A stretch of DNA of 64,000 nt, taken from contig CP051228.1 in the NCBI GenBank assembly GCA_017792345.1, positions 1,550,001 to 1,614,000 of the forward strand, read 5' to 3'. Shown here in pieces: positions 33,985 to 42,896 of the stretch. A model generated the notes under the pieces. That model worked only from the letters and a program-made list of their open reading frames with translations. It made no database searches and was not told the origin of the DNA. Numbering within the stretch: the stretch's first letter is position 1; each line of letters begins with the position of its first letter. The position numbers and the translations under genes are program-made. The DNA is from Mesoflavibacter sp. (lineage in GTDB: Bacteria > Pseudomonadota > Alphaproteobacteria > UBA8366 > Aestuariispiraceae).

Positions 33985-35858
33985 CCCGGCGAGTCCAGGG
34001 CGCGGTTCAAAGCCTCATACAGCGCATGGGGCATAATCGGTTTGGCCAGATAGTCGTCGAACCCATGTGCCAGATAACGTTCTCGCGCGCGGTCCAGCGC
34101 ATCCGCGGTCAACGCGACGATCACGGTATTGGTATTGGGTCCGGCCGTCGATCGAATGGTCCGAACCGCTTCGATCCCGTCCATGTTGGGCATCTGTGAA
34201 TCCATCAGGATCACGTCGAACTTCGTATCGGCAGCCATCCGCACCGCGATCACGCCGTCCTCGGCGAAGTCGACCGCCCCGCAGCCCAATGCCGACAGCA
34301 ACGTCCCGATCAACTCCCGATTGGTTTCGTTGTCTTCGGCGACCAATATGCGGGCCGCGGTCCAGTCCGATTCCTGGGTTGGCGCCGCCGCCTCAACAGG
34401 CTCTTGCGCGGCACCGGCACGAATTTCGGCACTGGTTTCCAGCGGGATATCGATCCGGAAGGTCGCCCCCACGCCGGGCCGGCCGTCGGCACGCACCTCG
34501 CCGCCCATCGCGGTGACGATACGCCGGACGATGGCGAGGCCTAGCCCGGTGCCGCCGAAACGGCGCGTCGTGGTCTGATCTTCCTGTGTGAACGCCTCGA
34601 ACAGGTATTCCGCCATATCGGGCTCGAACCCGATACCGGTATCCTCGACCTCGATCCGCACCTGCCAGGACGTGTCCGACACCTCCCGCCGGAAGGCGCG
34701 GACGGTCACGCCGCCCTCTTTCGTGAATTTCAGCGCGTTGCTGATCAGGTTTGTCAGCACCTGGCGCAGGCGCGTCGGATCGCCCAGAACGCCGGCATCC
34801 AGCTCCGGCTCCAGTTCCAGGGTCAAATCGAGGCCTTTCTCGGAACAATCGCTGCCGAAGACCTCCGCCGCCTCCCCGATCAGGCGCGACAGGTTGAACG
34901 GCACCTTTTCCAGGACAAGCTGATCCGCCTCCATCTTACTGACATCCAGGATGTCGTTGAGGATCGACAGCAGCGACCGGGCCGACCGGCGGACGATTTC
35001 GGCATAGCGTTTCTGGGTCGGTTCCAACGGTTCCGCCGCCAGCAAATCCGCCATGCCGATAATGCCGTTCATCGGCGTGCGGATTTCATGGCTCATGCTG
35101 GTCAGGAATTGAGTCTTGGCAGAATTCGCCCGTTCCGCAGCGGCGCGGCCCTCCTCGGCGCGCAGAAGGTTGCCCCGCACGGCCTTTACCGCCGGCCACA
35201 GAACCAGCGCCCCGATCAGGACCACGCAGACAAGCATCGCCAGCCAGAGGCCGACGGTGATCCGGTTCAGTGTCGTCTGCGAATTCTCGGCTGCCTGCTG
35301 ATACAACAGGACGGCGTTATCCAGCCCCTGCAACAGCGGCTGCCGCGCCTCCCGCGACAGATGGTCCAAATCCGCGGGCGAGGCGATGCCGGTCTTGGTA
35401 TCGCGCTCGACCCGTTCCGCCGTATCCAGGAAGTTGCCGACGCGGAGGTCCAGGGATTGCGCGCCACTGAAATAATGGTCGGTCAGGGCGCCGTCGGGCG
35501 GGGGCAGTTCCGCCCCGGATTCACCCATCGTCAGGGCGCGATGGGACTGGCGCATCAGGTCGATCGCCGCCCGCAGGTCGGCCCGCGTCTCGTCGGTCGC
35601 GGCACCATAAAGGGTCACCTCGCGCGAGGCTTCCGCCGCCAGGCCGGCGGTGCGTTGGCTCAACATTCGCTGCCGCCCGCTGATATTGATCAAGCGGGCA
35701 TAGGCGCTTTGAGAATCGACAATCAGCTTGGAAATCACGAATTCGGCGGTCGCCAGCGCGGCGATCAGCGACAGCGCCGCCACGACCCGAACCGTCAGTT
35801 TCCGGGACGCCGCCATTACATTCGGCGTGTTGCCGGGCATGCCCTTGCTCTCGCTCAC
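33978..35858 (-). CDS. hybrid histidine kinase with PilJ-type periplasmic domain
   Basis: This ~626-residue protein has an N-terminal helix, a periplasmic type IV pili methyl-accepting-chemotaxis N-terminal domain (ARLINISGRQRMLSQRTAGL, the nitrate/nitrite-sensor-like fingerprint), and a second membrane segment near residues 205-225. The cytoplasmic part has HisKA (QFLTSMSHEIRTPMNGIIGM), an HATPase domain (NLISNALKFT, DTGIGFEP, GTGLGLAI) and a C-terminal receiver domain with the phospho-Asp in DVILMDSQMPNMDG. The GTG at 35858 (VSESKGMPG) has a GAGG ribosome site; the upstream ATG at 35894 lacks one. No partner regulator is adjacent. Confidence 0.88.
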   Translation of the reverse strand: MSESKGMPGNTPNVMAASRKLTVRVVAALSLIAALATAEFVISKLIVDSQSAYARLINISGRQRMLSQRTAGLAAEASREVTLYGAATDETRADLRAAIDLMRQSHRALTMGESGAELPPPDGALTDHYFSGAQSLDLRVGNFLDTAERVERDTKTGIASPADLDHLSREARQPLLQGLDNAVLLYQQAAENSQTTLNRITVGLWLAMLVCVVLIGALVLWPAVKAVRGNLLRAEEGRAAAERANSAKTQFLTSMSHEIRTPMNGIIGMADLLAAEPLEPTQKRYAEIVRRSARSLLSILNDILDVSKMEADQLVLEKVPFNLSRLIGEAAEVFGSDCSEKGLDLTLELEPELDAGVLGDPTRLRQVLTNLISNALKFTKEGGVTVRAFRREVSDTSWQVRIEVEDTGIGFEPDMAEYLFEAFTQEDQTTTRRFGGTGLGLAIVRRIVTAMGGEVRADGRPGVGATFRIDIPLETSAEIRAGAAQEPVEAAAPTQESDWTAARILVAEDNETNRELIGTLLSALGCGAVDFAEDGVIAVRMAADTKFDVILMDSQMPNMDGIEAVRTIRSTAGPNTNTVIVALTADALDRARERYLAHGFDDYLAKPIMPHALYEALNRALDSPGQ

Positions 35859-36021
35859 GTCACAACCTCGGCCCCAGCCATGAAGTCCTTCCATTCAGCA
35901 ACCGGTCCACTTGCCAAGGTCGCGCCGTCCCACTAGAACGCCGTGTCGGGTCGCGCCGGTTGGCTGCGGCCCGGCCCAGCCGTGCCCGTATCACACCGCG
36001 TCAGCATAGGGAACGTTCTAG

Positions 36022-37236
36022 ATGACCAAATCCGTAAAGAAAGTCGTATTGGCCTATTCCGGCGGTCTGGACACGTCGGTCATCCTACGCTGGCTGCAGG
36101 ATACCTACAAATGCGAGGTTGTGACCTTCACCGCCGATCTGGGTCAGGGCGAAGAGCTGGAACCGGCGCGCAAGAAGGCCGAAATGATGGGGATCAAGGA
36201 GATCTTCATCGACGACCTGCGCGAAGAATTCACGCGCGACTATGTCTTCCCGATGTTCCGCGCCAACGCGCTGTATGAAGGCACCTACCTGCTGGGCACC
36301 TCCATCGCGCGGCCGCTGATCGCCAAACGCCAGATCGAGATCGCCGAAATGACCGGCGCCGACGCCGTCGCCCATGGCGCGACCGGCAAGGGCAACGACC
36401 AGGTTCGGTTCGAACTGGGCTATTACGCGCTGAAGCCGGACATCAAGATCATTGCCCCCTGGCGCGAATGGGACCTGACGTCGCGTACCAAGCTGATCGA
36501 CTATGCCGAAAAGCACCAGATCCCGGTGCCGAAGGACAAGCGCGGTGAGGCACCCTTCTCGCAGGACGCCAACCTGATGCACATCTCCTCCGAAGGGAAG
36601 ATCCTGGAGGATCCGGCCCAACCGGCGGATATGGACCTTATCCTCAGCCGCATGGTCACGCCGGAAAGCGCGCCCGATAAGGCAGAGGAAATCGTCATCG
36701 ACTTCGTCAACGGCGACCCGGTCGCGGTCAACGACCAGACGCTGAGCCCCGCCGACCTTTTGACCAAGCTGAACGAGCTGGGCGGCAAGCATGGCGTCGG
36801 CTGTATCGACATCGTCGAAAACCGCTTCATCGGCATGAAGTCGCGCGGCGTTTACGAAACGCCCGGCGGCACGATCCTTTTCGCCATGCGCCGCGCGGTC
36901 GAGAGCCTGACGCTGGACCGCGGCGCCATGCATTTGAAGGACGAGCTGATGCCGCGTTATGCGGAGCTGGTCTATAACGGTTTCTGGTTCTCGCCGGAAC
37001 GCGAAATGCTGCAGGCCGCGATCGACCACGCCAGCCAGGCCGTCACCGGCCGCGTCACCGCGAAACTGTACAAGGGCAATGTCATCGTCACCGGCCGCAG
37101 CGCGCCGAAGAGCCTGTATGACGCCGACATCGTCACTTTCGAGGAAGACAGCGTCTACGATCAGCGCGACGCCGAAGGCTTCATCAAGCTGAATGCGCTG
37201 CGCCTGCGCCTGCGTGGCCGGTTGCTGGGACGGTAA
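36022..37236 (+). CDS. argG: argininosuccinate synthase
   Basis: This 404-residue enzyme condenses citrulline and aspartate with ATP to argininosuccinate in arginine biosynthesis. The ATP pyrophosphatase signature [18 protein letters not shown] is at residues 8-25, followed by '[19 protein letters not shown]' and the substrate-binding block '[19 protein letters not shown]' family pattern. Length is normal for a type I bacterial ArgG. It is monocistronic here, with a 117-base gap before the next gene. Confidence 0.97.
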   Translation: MTKSVKKVVLAYSGGLDTSVILRWLQDTYKCEVVTFTADLGQGEELEPARKKAEMMGIKEIFIDDLREEFTRDYVFPMFRANALYEGTYLLGTSIARPLIAKRQIEIAEMTGADAVAHGATGKGNDQVRFELGYYALKPDIKIIAPWREWDLTSRTKLIDYAEKHQIPVPKDKRGEAPFSQDANLMHISSEGKILEDPAQPADMDLILSRMVTPESAPDKAEEIVIDFVNGDPVAVNDQTLSPADLLTKLNELGGKHGVGCIDIVENRFIGMKSRGVYETPGGTILFAMRRAVESLTLDRGAMHLKDELMPRYAELVYNGFWFSPEREMLQAAIDHASQAVTGRVTAKLYKGNVIVTGRSAPKSLYDADIVTFEEDSVYDQRDAEGFIKLNALRLRLRGRLLGR

Positions 37237-37354
37237 GGAAAGCCTTTCCATTCCAAGTTTCTAGATTGTAGTCTCGCAGCCGGGCGTTTGGGGAGGCGCG
37301 CCGGCAGGGCGGTATTTTCCGCCGAGACGGGATCGGTGGAGTTGGGGGAGAGCC

Positions 37355-38839
37355 GTGCGTCGCAGCGCAGGCCGACAATCCGGAATGTCTTGGGCGTGCC
37401 GAGGGGCCGCCCTTTTTCTGTGCCTGGGCCTCCTGTTCCCAGCGACTTCCGGTCCGGCCAAGGCGCAGACCGGCGGCAGTACCGTCGAAACAGAGGATCC
37501 GGACCGCGCGCGCGGTGAAGTCGACGCCGCGGCGGACGATCTGGACGCGCTGACCCAAGTACGCCAGGCGCTGCAATCCGGTTCCTCCCGCCAGGTCACC
37601 TATGCGGAAATTCTGAAAGACCCCGACAATATCGCCCTGAACGTCGCCTATGCCCGTCAGCAGGTGGAACAGGGCCGATTGAAGGCCGCGGCGACCACGT
37701 TGGAGCGGGTGCTGCTGGTCGAACCGAAACTGCATGAAGTGCGCTTGTTCTATGCCCTGGTCCTGATCCGGCTGGACAGCCTGGAAACGGCGGAGCGCGA
37801 GTTGGAGCAATTGCGGCAATTGGACATGCCGCCCGATCTGCGCGCGCAGTTGGACGGTTTGATCGCCCAGATCAACAACAGGCGCCGACGCTGGGAGGCA
37901 AGCCTGCTGACCGGGTTCGGCGTCAGTTATGACTGGAACATCACCGGCGTTCCGGCCAATCGCCAGGTCGTCTTCGCCGGCGTCCCGGCCCGGCTGGACG
38001 ATCAATCGGACCGGACCGGAGATTTCGCCTTCACCGCCTTCAGCCGGGTCGACGTCGCCTACGATCTGGGCTTCCAAGCCCGGCATCAATTGATCGGTTC
38101 CGCCACCGGCTATTTCAACGACAAGGTCAATGTCGACCGGCTGGATGTCGGGTCCTATGCCGTGGATGCCGGACTGCGCCTGCGCCTGCCGGGCTTTACC
38201 CTGACGCCGGAAGTGTTTCACAGCGTCCTGTGGCTTTCCCACGAACGCTATTACTCCAATTACGGTGGACAGGTGAAGGTGCGGGTCCCCCTGCCGCCGG
38301 ATATCGCGCTGTTCGGGCAGGCCAGCTATACCAATGAAGGTTTCAACCGGATTTCCGAGACCACCTCCGCCGTCCAGGATTCCGGCTGGCGTCTGGACGG
38401 GCTGGTCGGGCTGGAATGGGATCTGGACGCCCGCAACCGGCTGACCTTCACCTATGACGCACGGGCGAAATACGGCGCCTTCAACTACGATCATAACTGG
38501 CGGCACGGACTCACTGCGGATTACCTGCGGATTCTGGACAAAGGCGTGTTCGTCGGCGGCAATCTGCGCCTTGCACGGCGTCAGGACTTCCGCGGCGATC
38601 CCTTCGTCGACCCCGCACGCCAGCGCCAGGACGACATCGTGCGGGTCCGTGCGCGGATCGGGGCGCCGATCAATGCCCTGATCGACCTGGACGGCATGCC
38701 GGACGCGGTGCGCGACGGTCTGGGCAAGACCGTGGCTTCAGCGACGGGCGAGGTCTATCGGTCGATGTCGAACATTCGGAACTATCAGTACTGGAACCGG
38801 CGGGCGGATGTGCTTCTGACCCGGAAATGGACATTCTGA
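37355..38839 (+). CDS. Slam-like outer-membrane protein: TPR plus C-terminal beta-barrel
   Basis: This 494-residue protein begins at a GTG with a GGGGGAGAG ribosome site and has a signal peptide (FLCLGLLFPATSGPAKA). The N-terminal part up to about residue 180 is tetratricopeptide-like (NVAYARQQVEQGRLKAAATTLERVLLVEP and the next repeat). The rest is a beta-barrel of alternating hydrophobic strands (for example YGGQVKVRVPLPPDIALFGQASY), ending in the outer-membrane signature Trp-Thr-Phe. This TPR-plus-barrel plan matches surface lipoprotein assembly modifiers (Slam, DUF560, type XI secretion). The FecR-domain protein that follows is the natural substrate candidate. A plain porin-like role is the alternative. 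Confidence 0.72.
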   Translation: MRRSAGRQSGMSWACRGAALFLCLGLLFPATSGPAKAQTGGSTVETEDPDRARGEVDAAADDLDALTQVRQALQSGSSRQVTYAEILKDPDNIALNVAYARQQVEQGRLKAAATTLERVLLVEPKLHEVRLFYALVLIRLDSLETAERELEQLRQLDMPPDLRAQLDGLIAQINNRRRRWEASLLTGFGVSYDWNITGVPANRQVVFAGVPARLDDQSDRTGDFAFTAFSRVDVAYDLGFQARHQLIGSATGYFNDKVNVDRLDVGSYAVDAGLRLRLPGFTLTPEVFHSVLWLSHERYYSNYGGQVKVRVPLPPDIALFGQASYTNEGFNRISETTSAVQDSGWRLDGLVGLEWDLDARNRLTFTYDARAKYGAFNYDHNWRHGLTADYLRILDKGVFVGGNLRLARRQDFRGDPFVDPARQRQDDIVRVRARIGAPINALIDLDGMPDAVRDGLGKTVASATGEVYRSMSNIRNYQYWNRRADVLLTRKWTF

Positions 38840-38845
38840 GGGGGC

Positions 38846-38861
38846 TGTGACCGGTGTCACT
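38846..38861. promoter_or_regulatory. CRP/FNR-like dyad between the Slam-like and FecR genes
   Basis: The sequence TGTGA, six bases, then TCACT at 38846-38861 differs from the cAMP-receptor-protein consensus TGTGA-N6-TCACA by a single base. It lies immediately after the stop of the barrel gene and about 75 bases before the FecR-domain start. It may give the downstream gene its own promoter control. Weak evidence, since one such match can occur by chance. Confidence 0.3.
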
Positions 38862-38935
38862 TACATGCGCCGGGCGCAATACGATATGAAAGAAACGCGG
38901 GAAAAGTCGGGGCGATGACAGGCGGAGACCGAGCG

Positions 38936-40315
38936 ATGCGATCCTGGAAGACGGTTTTGACGGCGGCGGCGCTGACCGGCCTTGTGGCCTATACCCCGGC
39001 CGGCGCGGCCGAAATGGCGGGCGTTGCCGCCGGGGTCACCGGCTCCATCCAGGTGGCTCGCCTGACCGACACTGTCGGACGCGACGCGGTCAGCGGCGAC
39101 GAGATTTTCCTGGGCGACTCCATCACTTCCGCCGCCGACGGCCAGATGCAGCTTCTGCTTTTGGACGAAACGGTCTTCACCATCGGCCCAAATGCCGAAT
39201 TGATCATCGACGAATTCGTCTACGACCCGGAAACCAATGCCGGCAAGGTCGCGGCCCAGGTCCTGAAGGGCGCCTTCCGCTTCACCACCGGGCTGGTGGG
39301 CCAGGAGGACCCGGATTCCGTCTCCATCGGCACGCCCCTGGGCACGATCGGCATTCGCGGCACCATCGTCGCGGGTGTCGTTTCCGGCGACCAGGCGCTG
39401 GTCGTTCTGATCGGGCCCGGCGACGAGGGATCCAGCAAGGAACGCGTCGGCCGGATCGAGGTCTCCAACGGTGAAGGCAGCGTGTCGATCTCGCGCAGCG
39501 GCTACGGCACTATCCTGGGCGCCGGTGGCCCGCCCTCCGCCCCGGTCGCGATCCCGCTGGACACGATCAACGCCGTGCTGGGCGCCGTCGGCACCAACCG
39601 TCAGGGCCGCCCGGCGGCGCAGTCCCAAACCGCCGCGACCGACGAACAGGGTGGCGAGGAAACAGCGTCCGACGAGGGCAACAGCCAATCCGAAGGTGGA
39701 TCCGACACCAGCCTGACCGGGTCTATCGGCGGCGCCAATGTCGGAAGCCTGGCCGGCAATACGCGCGACATCGCCGTCGGCGGCAACTATCAAACCACCG
39801 ACCCGGGCGCCAAGGGCGGGAAAAGCAACGACGACACCGGAGAGCCGGCCATAACCAGCAATGTGGCCGATCGGGTCACCACGATCAGCGACTTGGTCAG
39901 CGTGACGACCGGCACGGCCACCATGTCCGGCAGCGGCAATTTGACGGGCGACCAGGGATCGACCGGGTCCTTTACTTTCTCCGGCACCTTCAATTTCGGC
40001 AATCAGACGGCCCAGTTTCAGATGAACGGATCCTGGACCGGTACGAATTCCGGCAACTATGCGATCAATGCCGGTCCCGACACCTATACGAACATCTTCG
40101 AAAACGGCGGCGAGCGGTTCAGTTCCTTCAGCGACGGCGACTTGCAACCCTTCAAGGACACCGACAACGACTTCACCTTGAACGGCGCCAACAGCGGCAC
40201 CGTGAACCTGCGGGTCCGCAACGTGAACGGCGTCGTGGCCGGAGCCCTGGACACCAATGTCTCCATCGTCGACGGCGCCGAAACCATCACCGGCAGCGCC
40301 ACTGCATCGCGGTGA
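38936..40315 (+). CDS. secreted FecR-domain protein with C-terminal beta-rich domain
   Basis: This ~459-residue protein starts at MRSWKTVLTAAALTGLVAY with a GGAG ribosome site and a signal peptide ending near AGAAE. Residues 30-190 carry a FecR-type domain (GDEIFLGDSITSAADGQMQLLLLDETVFTIGPNAELIIDEFVY, then LKGAFRFTTG and 'TPLGTIGIRGTIVAG'). A disordered Ser/Gly/Gln-rich linker follows (about residues 215-305), then a C-terminal domain of repeated beta strands (GSFTFSGTFNFGNQTAQFQMNGSWTG). It lies 96 bases after the Slam-like gene, consistent with a substrate that carries a small beta-barrel end domain. Surface location is inferred. Confidence 0.75.
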   Translation: MRSWKTVLTAAALTGLVAYTPAGAAEMAGVAAGVTGSIQVARLTDTVGRDAVSGDEIFLGDSITSAADGQMQLLLLDETVFTIGPNAELIIDEFVYDPETNAGKVAAQVLKGAFRFTTGLVGQEDPDSVSIGTPLGTIGIRGTIVAGVVSGDQALVVLIGPGDEGSSKERVGRIEVSNGEGSVSISRSGYGTILGAGGPPSAPVAIPLDTINAVLGAVGTNRQGRPAAQSQTAATDEQGGEETASDEGNSQSEGGSDTSLTGSIGGANVGSLAGNTRDIAVGGNYQTTDPGAKGGKSNDDTGEPAITSNVADRVTTISDLVSVTTGTATMSGSGNLTGDQGSTGSFTFSGTFNFGNQTAQFQMNGSWTGTNSGNYAINAGPDTYTNIFENGGERFSSFSDGDLQPFKDTDNDFTLNGANSGTVNLRVRNVNGVVAGALDTNVSIVDGAETITGSATASR

Positions 40316-40384
40316 ATGGGGCGCTTTCAGTATGGATGGCGCATTTAGCGCCGTCGCCGGAGGGTCGAGCCAATTCCCACCCGT

Positions 40385-40459
40385 GTTCCTGCGGAAGCAG
40401 GAACCTTCATAGGTCACGCACGGTGCCGGGTTTGAGAAGGCTCCCGCTTTCGCAGGAGC
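40385..40459. repeat. REP-like pair of GC hairpins between convergent genes
   Basis: The first unit GTTCCTGC-GGAA-GCAGGAAC (40385-40404) is a perfect eight-base stem with a GGAA loop. The second unit, GCTCCCGC-TTTC-GCAGGAGC (40440-40459), is the same motif inverted with one mismatch, with loop TTTC. The pair resembles the short 'TCCTGCGAAAGCAGGA' palindromes found in multiple copies in alphaproteobacterial genomes. It lies between the convergent FecR and Rrf2 genes and may also act as a terminator for both. Copy number elsewhere cannot be seen here. Confidence 0.6.
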
Positions 40460-40475
40460 ACGGCGGCGCCCCGCC

Positions 40476-40928
40476 TCAGATCATGAAGTCGAACTGGTTC
40501 TGGGAATGGCTTTCGATGCCCGCGCGCTGGGCGGATATGCAGAGGTCTTCGATGGTCGTCTTGGACAGGCGTTCCATCGCGTATTCTTCGATTTCCTGCC
40601 AGATCGGGCGCAGGACGGTATGGCCCAGTTCGCTGCCCGCCGGGTCGGTCAGGGGGTCGCGGCCGCCTTCCATGTCGTGGACGACGGTGGCGATTTCGGC
40701 GACCGTGATGCGGCGGCGTTCCTTGGCCAGGCGGTAGCCGCCGCGCGGGCCGCGCACGCCGCGCAGGATTTCGGCGTGGACGAGTTGCTGCAGGACCTGT
40801 TCCAGATAGCGGCGCGGGATGCCCTGACGGTCGGCGATCTCCTTCGACTGCACCGGCAGGTCGGAGGCATGATAGGCGATGTCGAGCACCGCCTCGATGG
40901 CGAACATCAGTTTCTTGGTCAGCCGCAT
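40476..40928 (-). CDS. Rrf2-family transcriptional regulator without IscR cysteines
   Basis: This 150-residue protein has an Rrf2-type helix-turn-helix at the N terminus (SKEIADRQGIPRRYLEQVLQQLVHAEILRGVRGPRGGYRLAKERRRITVAEI). The three iron-sulfur Cys of IscR are missing; the only Cys is at 'IEDLCISAQ', so it should not bind a classical [2Fe-2S] cluster. Rrf2 members without a cluster can sense small molecules or interact with partner enzymes. It starts at ATG 40928 with a GAGGGA ribosome site. dut lies just upstream on the same strand. Confidence 0.85.
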   Translation of the reverse strand: MRLTKKLMFAIEAVLDIAYHASDLPVQSKEIADRQGIPRRYLEQVLQQLVHAEILRGVRGPRGGYRLAKERRRITVAEIATVVHDMEGGRDPLTDPAGSELGHTVLRPIWQEIEEYAMERLSKTTIEDLCISAQRAGIESHSQNQFDFMI

Positions 40929-40959
40929 TGGTCCCTCGTCCCTTTCGCCTTTTCGTTTT

Positions 40960-41415
40960 TCAGTTCACACCGGTCGACCCGAAGCCGCCTGCCCCGCGCG
41001 CCGTTTCGTTAAGGTCGTCCGTCTCCTGCCAGGCCACCTGAAGCACCGGGGCGATCACCATCTGGGCGATCCGCATACCACGCTCCACGGCGAAGTCCGC
41101 CGTCCCGTGATTGATCAGGATAACCCCGACCTCACCACGATAATCGCTGTCGACCGTGCCCGGCGTATTCAGGACGGTGACGCCGTTCTTGGCCGCCAGA
41201 CCGGATCTCGGGCGGACCTGCGCCTCGTAACCGGGCGGCAGGGCGATCTTCAGGCCCGTCGGCACGATGGCGCTGGCGCCGGGGGCCAGCGTCAGCGTGT
41301 CCGTCACCGCCGCAACCAGATCGCAGCCCGCCGCTTCCGCGCTGCCATAGGCCGGCAGCGGCAGGCCCTCGGCATGGGGCAGGCGTTGGACGCGGACGGA
41401 AACGGGATCGGACAT
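40960..41415 (-). CDS. dut: dUTP diphosphatase (dUTPase)
   Basis: This 151-residue homotrimeric dUTPase lowers dUTP and supplies dUMP for thymidylate synthesis. The five conserved motifs are visible, notably [10 protein letters not shown] (motif 1), [11 protein letters not shown] (motif 2), [17 protein letters not shown] (motif 3), [10 protein letters not shown] (motif 4) and the C-terminal GAGGFGSTG (motif 5). It follows coaBC with only seven bases between them, so the two genes are very likely one transcript, a common alphaproteobacterial pairing. Confidence 0.97.
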   Translation of the reverse strand: MSDPVSVRVQRLPHAEGLPLPAYGSAEAAGCDLVAAVTDTLTLAPGASAIVPTGLKIALPPGYEAQVRPRSGLAAKNGVTVLNTPGTVDSDYRGEVGVILINHGTADFAVERGMRIAQMVIAPVLQVAWQETDDLNETARGAGGFGSTGVN

Positions 41416-41422
41416 GGCGGGA

Positions 41423-42673
41423 TCAGCCTTTCTGGATCAGGACGGGTTTGTCGGTTTCGGAGACGAAATGCGCGGCGATGCGGCCGGCGAGACGCTCGGC
41501 GACCTCGGCCTTGGACAGGCGCGGCCATTCCTCCGCACCTTCCGGCGTGATCAGATGGACCTGATTGTCCTCACCGCCGAACGTGCCGCTGCCGGTCGAG
41601 ACGTCGTTCGCAACGATCCAGTCGCAGCCCTTACGGCCGCGTTTGGCGATCGCCTTTTCGACGACCGATCCCGTTTCGGCGGCGAAACCGACGACAAGGG
41701 CGGGCCGGTCTTTCGGCGCGCTTGAGACGGTCTTCAGAATGTCCGGATTTTCGGTCAGGGACAGGGTCGGCGGGGCGGACCCGTCTTGCTTCTTCAGCTT
41801 GCTGTCGGCCGCCTGTTCGACCCGCCAATCGGCCACGGCGGCGGCAAAGATGGCCACATCCACCGGTAGCGCCTTGCGGCAGGCATCCAACATCTCCTGC
41901 GCGCTCTCCACCCGGATCGTTTCGACCCCCGCCGGATCGTCCAACCGGGTCGGGCCGGAGACGAGGGTAACCTGCGCGCCCTGGGCCGCGAGTGCCGCCG
42001 CGATGGCATGGCCCTGCTTGCCTGAGGAGCGGTTGGCGATATAGCGGACAGGGTCGATCGGTTCATGGGTCGGACCCGATGTGACCAGCGCGGAGCGCCC
42101 GGCCAGCAAGGGCCGTTTCGGTGCCGTATCCTTTTTCAGAGCCTCCAGAACGGCCACCGCGATCGTTTCCGGTTCGCTCAGGCGTCCATAGCCGAACTCG
42201 CCGCAGGCCATCGGTCCTTCGTCCGGGCCGATCACCTGAACGCCACGTCGTTTCAGGGTCGCCAGATTGTCCTGTGTCGCCGGATGATCCCACATTCGGA
42301 CATTCATGGCCGGCGCCACCATGACGGGTTTATCCGTCGCCAGCAAAACGGTCGTTGCGATATCGTCCGCCAGGCCAGCGGTCATCTTTGCAAGGATGTC
42401 CGCGCTGGCCGGGGCGACCACGATCAGGTCCGCCTGGCGTGACAATTGGATATGGCCCATTTCGGATTCGTCGGTCAGCGAGAACAGGTCGGTATAGACC
42501 TTGTCCTCACTCAGAGCCGCGAGCGACAGGGGGGTCACGAACTCAGCGCCACCCTTCGTCAGGACGCACCGGACCGCGACGCCGCGTTCGCGCAGCCGCC
42601 GGATCAGCTCCAGCGACTTATAGGCGGCGATACCCCCTGAAACGATCAGAACGATGCGATGCGATGCCGTCAT
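41423..42673 (-). CDS. coaBC: bifunctional phosphopantothenoylcysteine decarboxylase/synthetase
   Basis: This 416-residue enzyme makes 4'-phosphopantetheine in coenzyme A synthesis. The N-terminal flavin decarboxylase part starts [20 protein letters not shown], with the active His region and '[18 protein letters not shown]' (PAMN motif). The C-terminal synthetase has [32 protein letters not shown]. The start at 42673 is chosen because a GGAGAGG ribosome site precedes it and gives the normal N terminus. It leads the coaBC-dut unit and has a CtrA-like box about 120 bases upstream. Confidence 0.96.
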   Translation of the reverse strand: MTASHRIVLIVSGGIAAYKSLELIRRLRERGVAVRCVLTKGGAEFVTPLSLAALSEDKVYTDLFSLTDESEMGHIQLSRQADLIVVAPASADILAKMTAGLADDIATTVLLATDKPVMVAPAMNVRMWDHPATQDNLATLKRRGVQVIGPDEGPMACGEFGYGRLSEPETIAVAVLEALKKDTAPKRPLLAGRSALVTSGPTHEPIDPVRYIANRSSGKQGHAIAAALAAQGAQVTLVSGPTRLDDPAGVETIRVESAQEMLDACRKALPVDVAIFAAAVADWRVEQAADSKLKKQDGSAPPTLSLTENPDILKTVSSAPKDRPALVVGFAAETGSVVEKAIAKRGRKGCDWIVANDVSTGSGTFGGEDNQVHLITPEGAEEWPRLSKAEVAERLAGRIAAHFVSETDKPVLIQKG

Positions 42674-42792
42674 GTGGCCTCTCCGCCGGGCGGCTATAAA
42701 ACAGGACATCTATGTAGATTATTCCCGGCCCAGGGACAAGCGCGGGAGTTTTTCATATTCTACACCGGTTAATCCGTTTGGGATCGAAATAG

Positions 42793-42807
42793 TTAAACGA
42801 AGGTTAA
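42793..42807. promoter_or_regulatory. candidate CtrA box (TTAA-N7-TTAA)
   Basis: TTAA at 42793-42796 and TTAAC at 42804-42808 are separated by exactly seven bases, the full consensus for CtrA, the alphaproteobacterial cell-cycle regulator. It is located about 120 bases upstream of coaBC and in the region between that gene and the end of ubiB. A single match in AT-rich sequence is suggestive only. Confidence 0.5.
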
Positions 42808-42896
42808 CGGTGAAAAAACTACGAATGAAGTTTTTTAGCGCCCTTGGCACCTCAAAATATGGTGTCCCGCGGGGCCCCTGACTGCAAATGTAGGAG

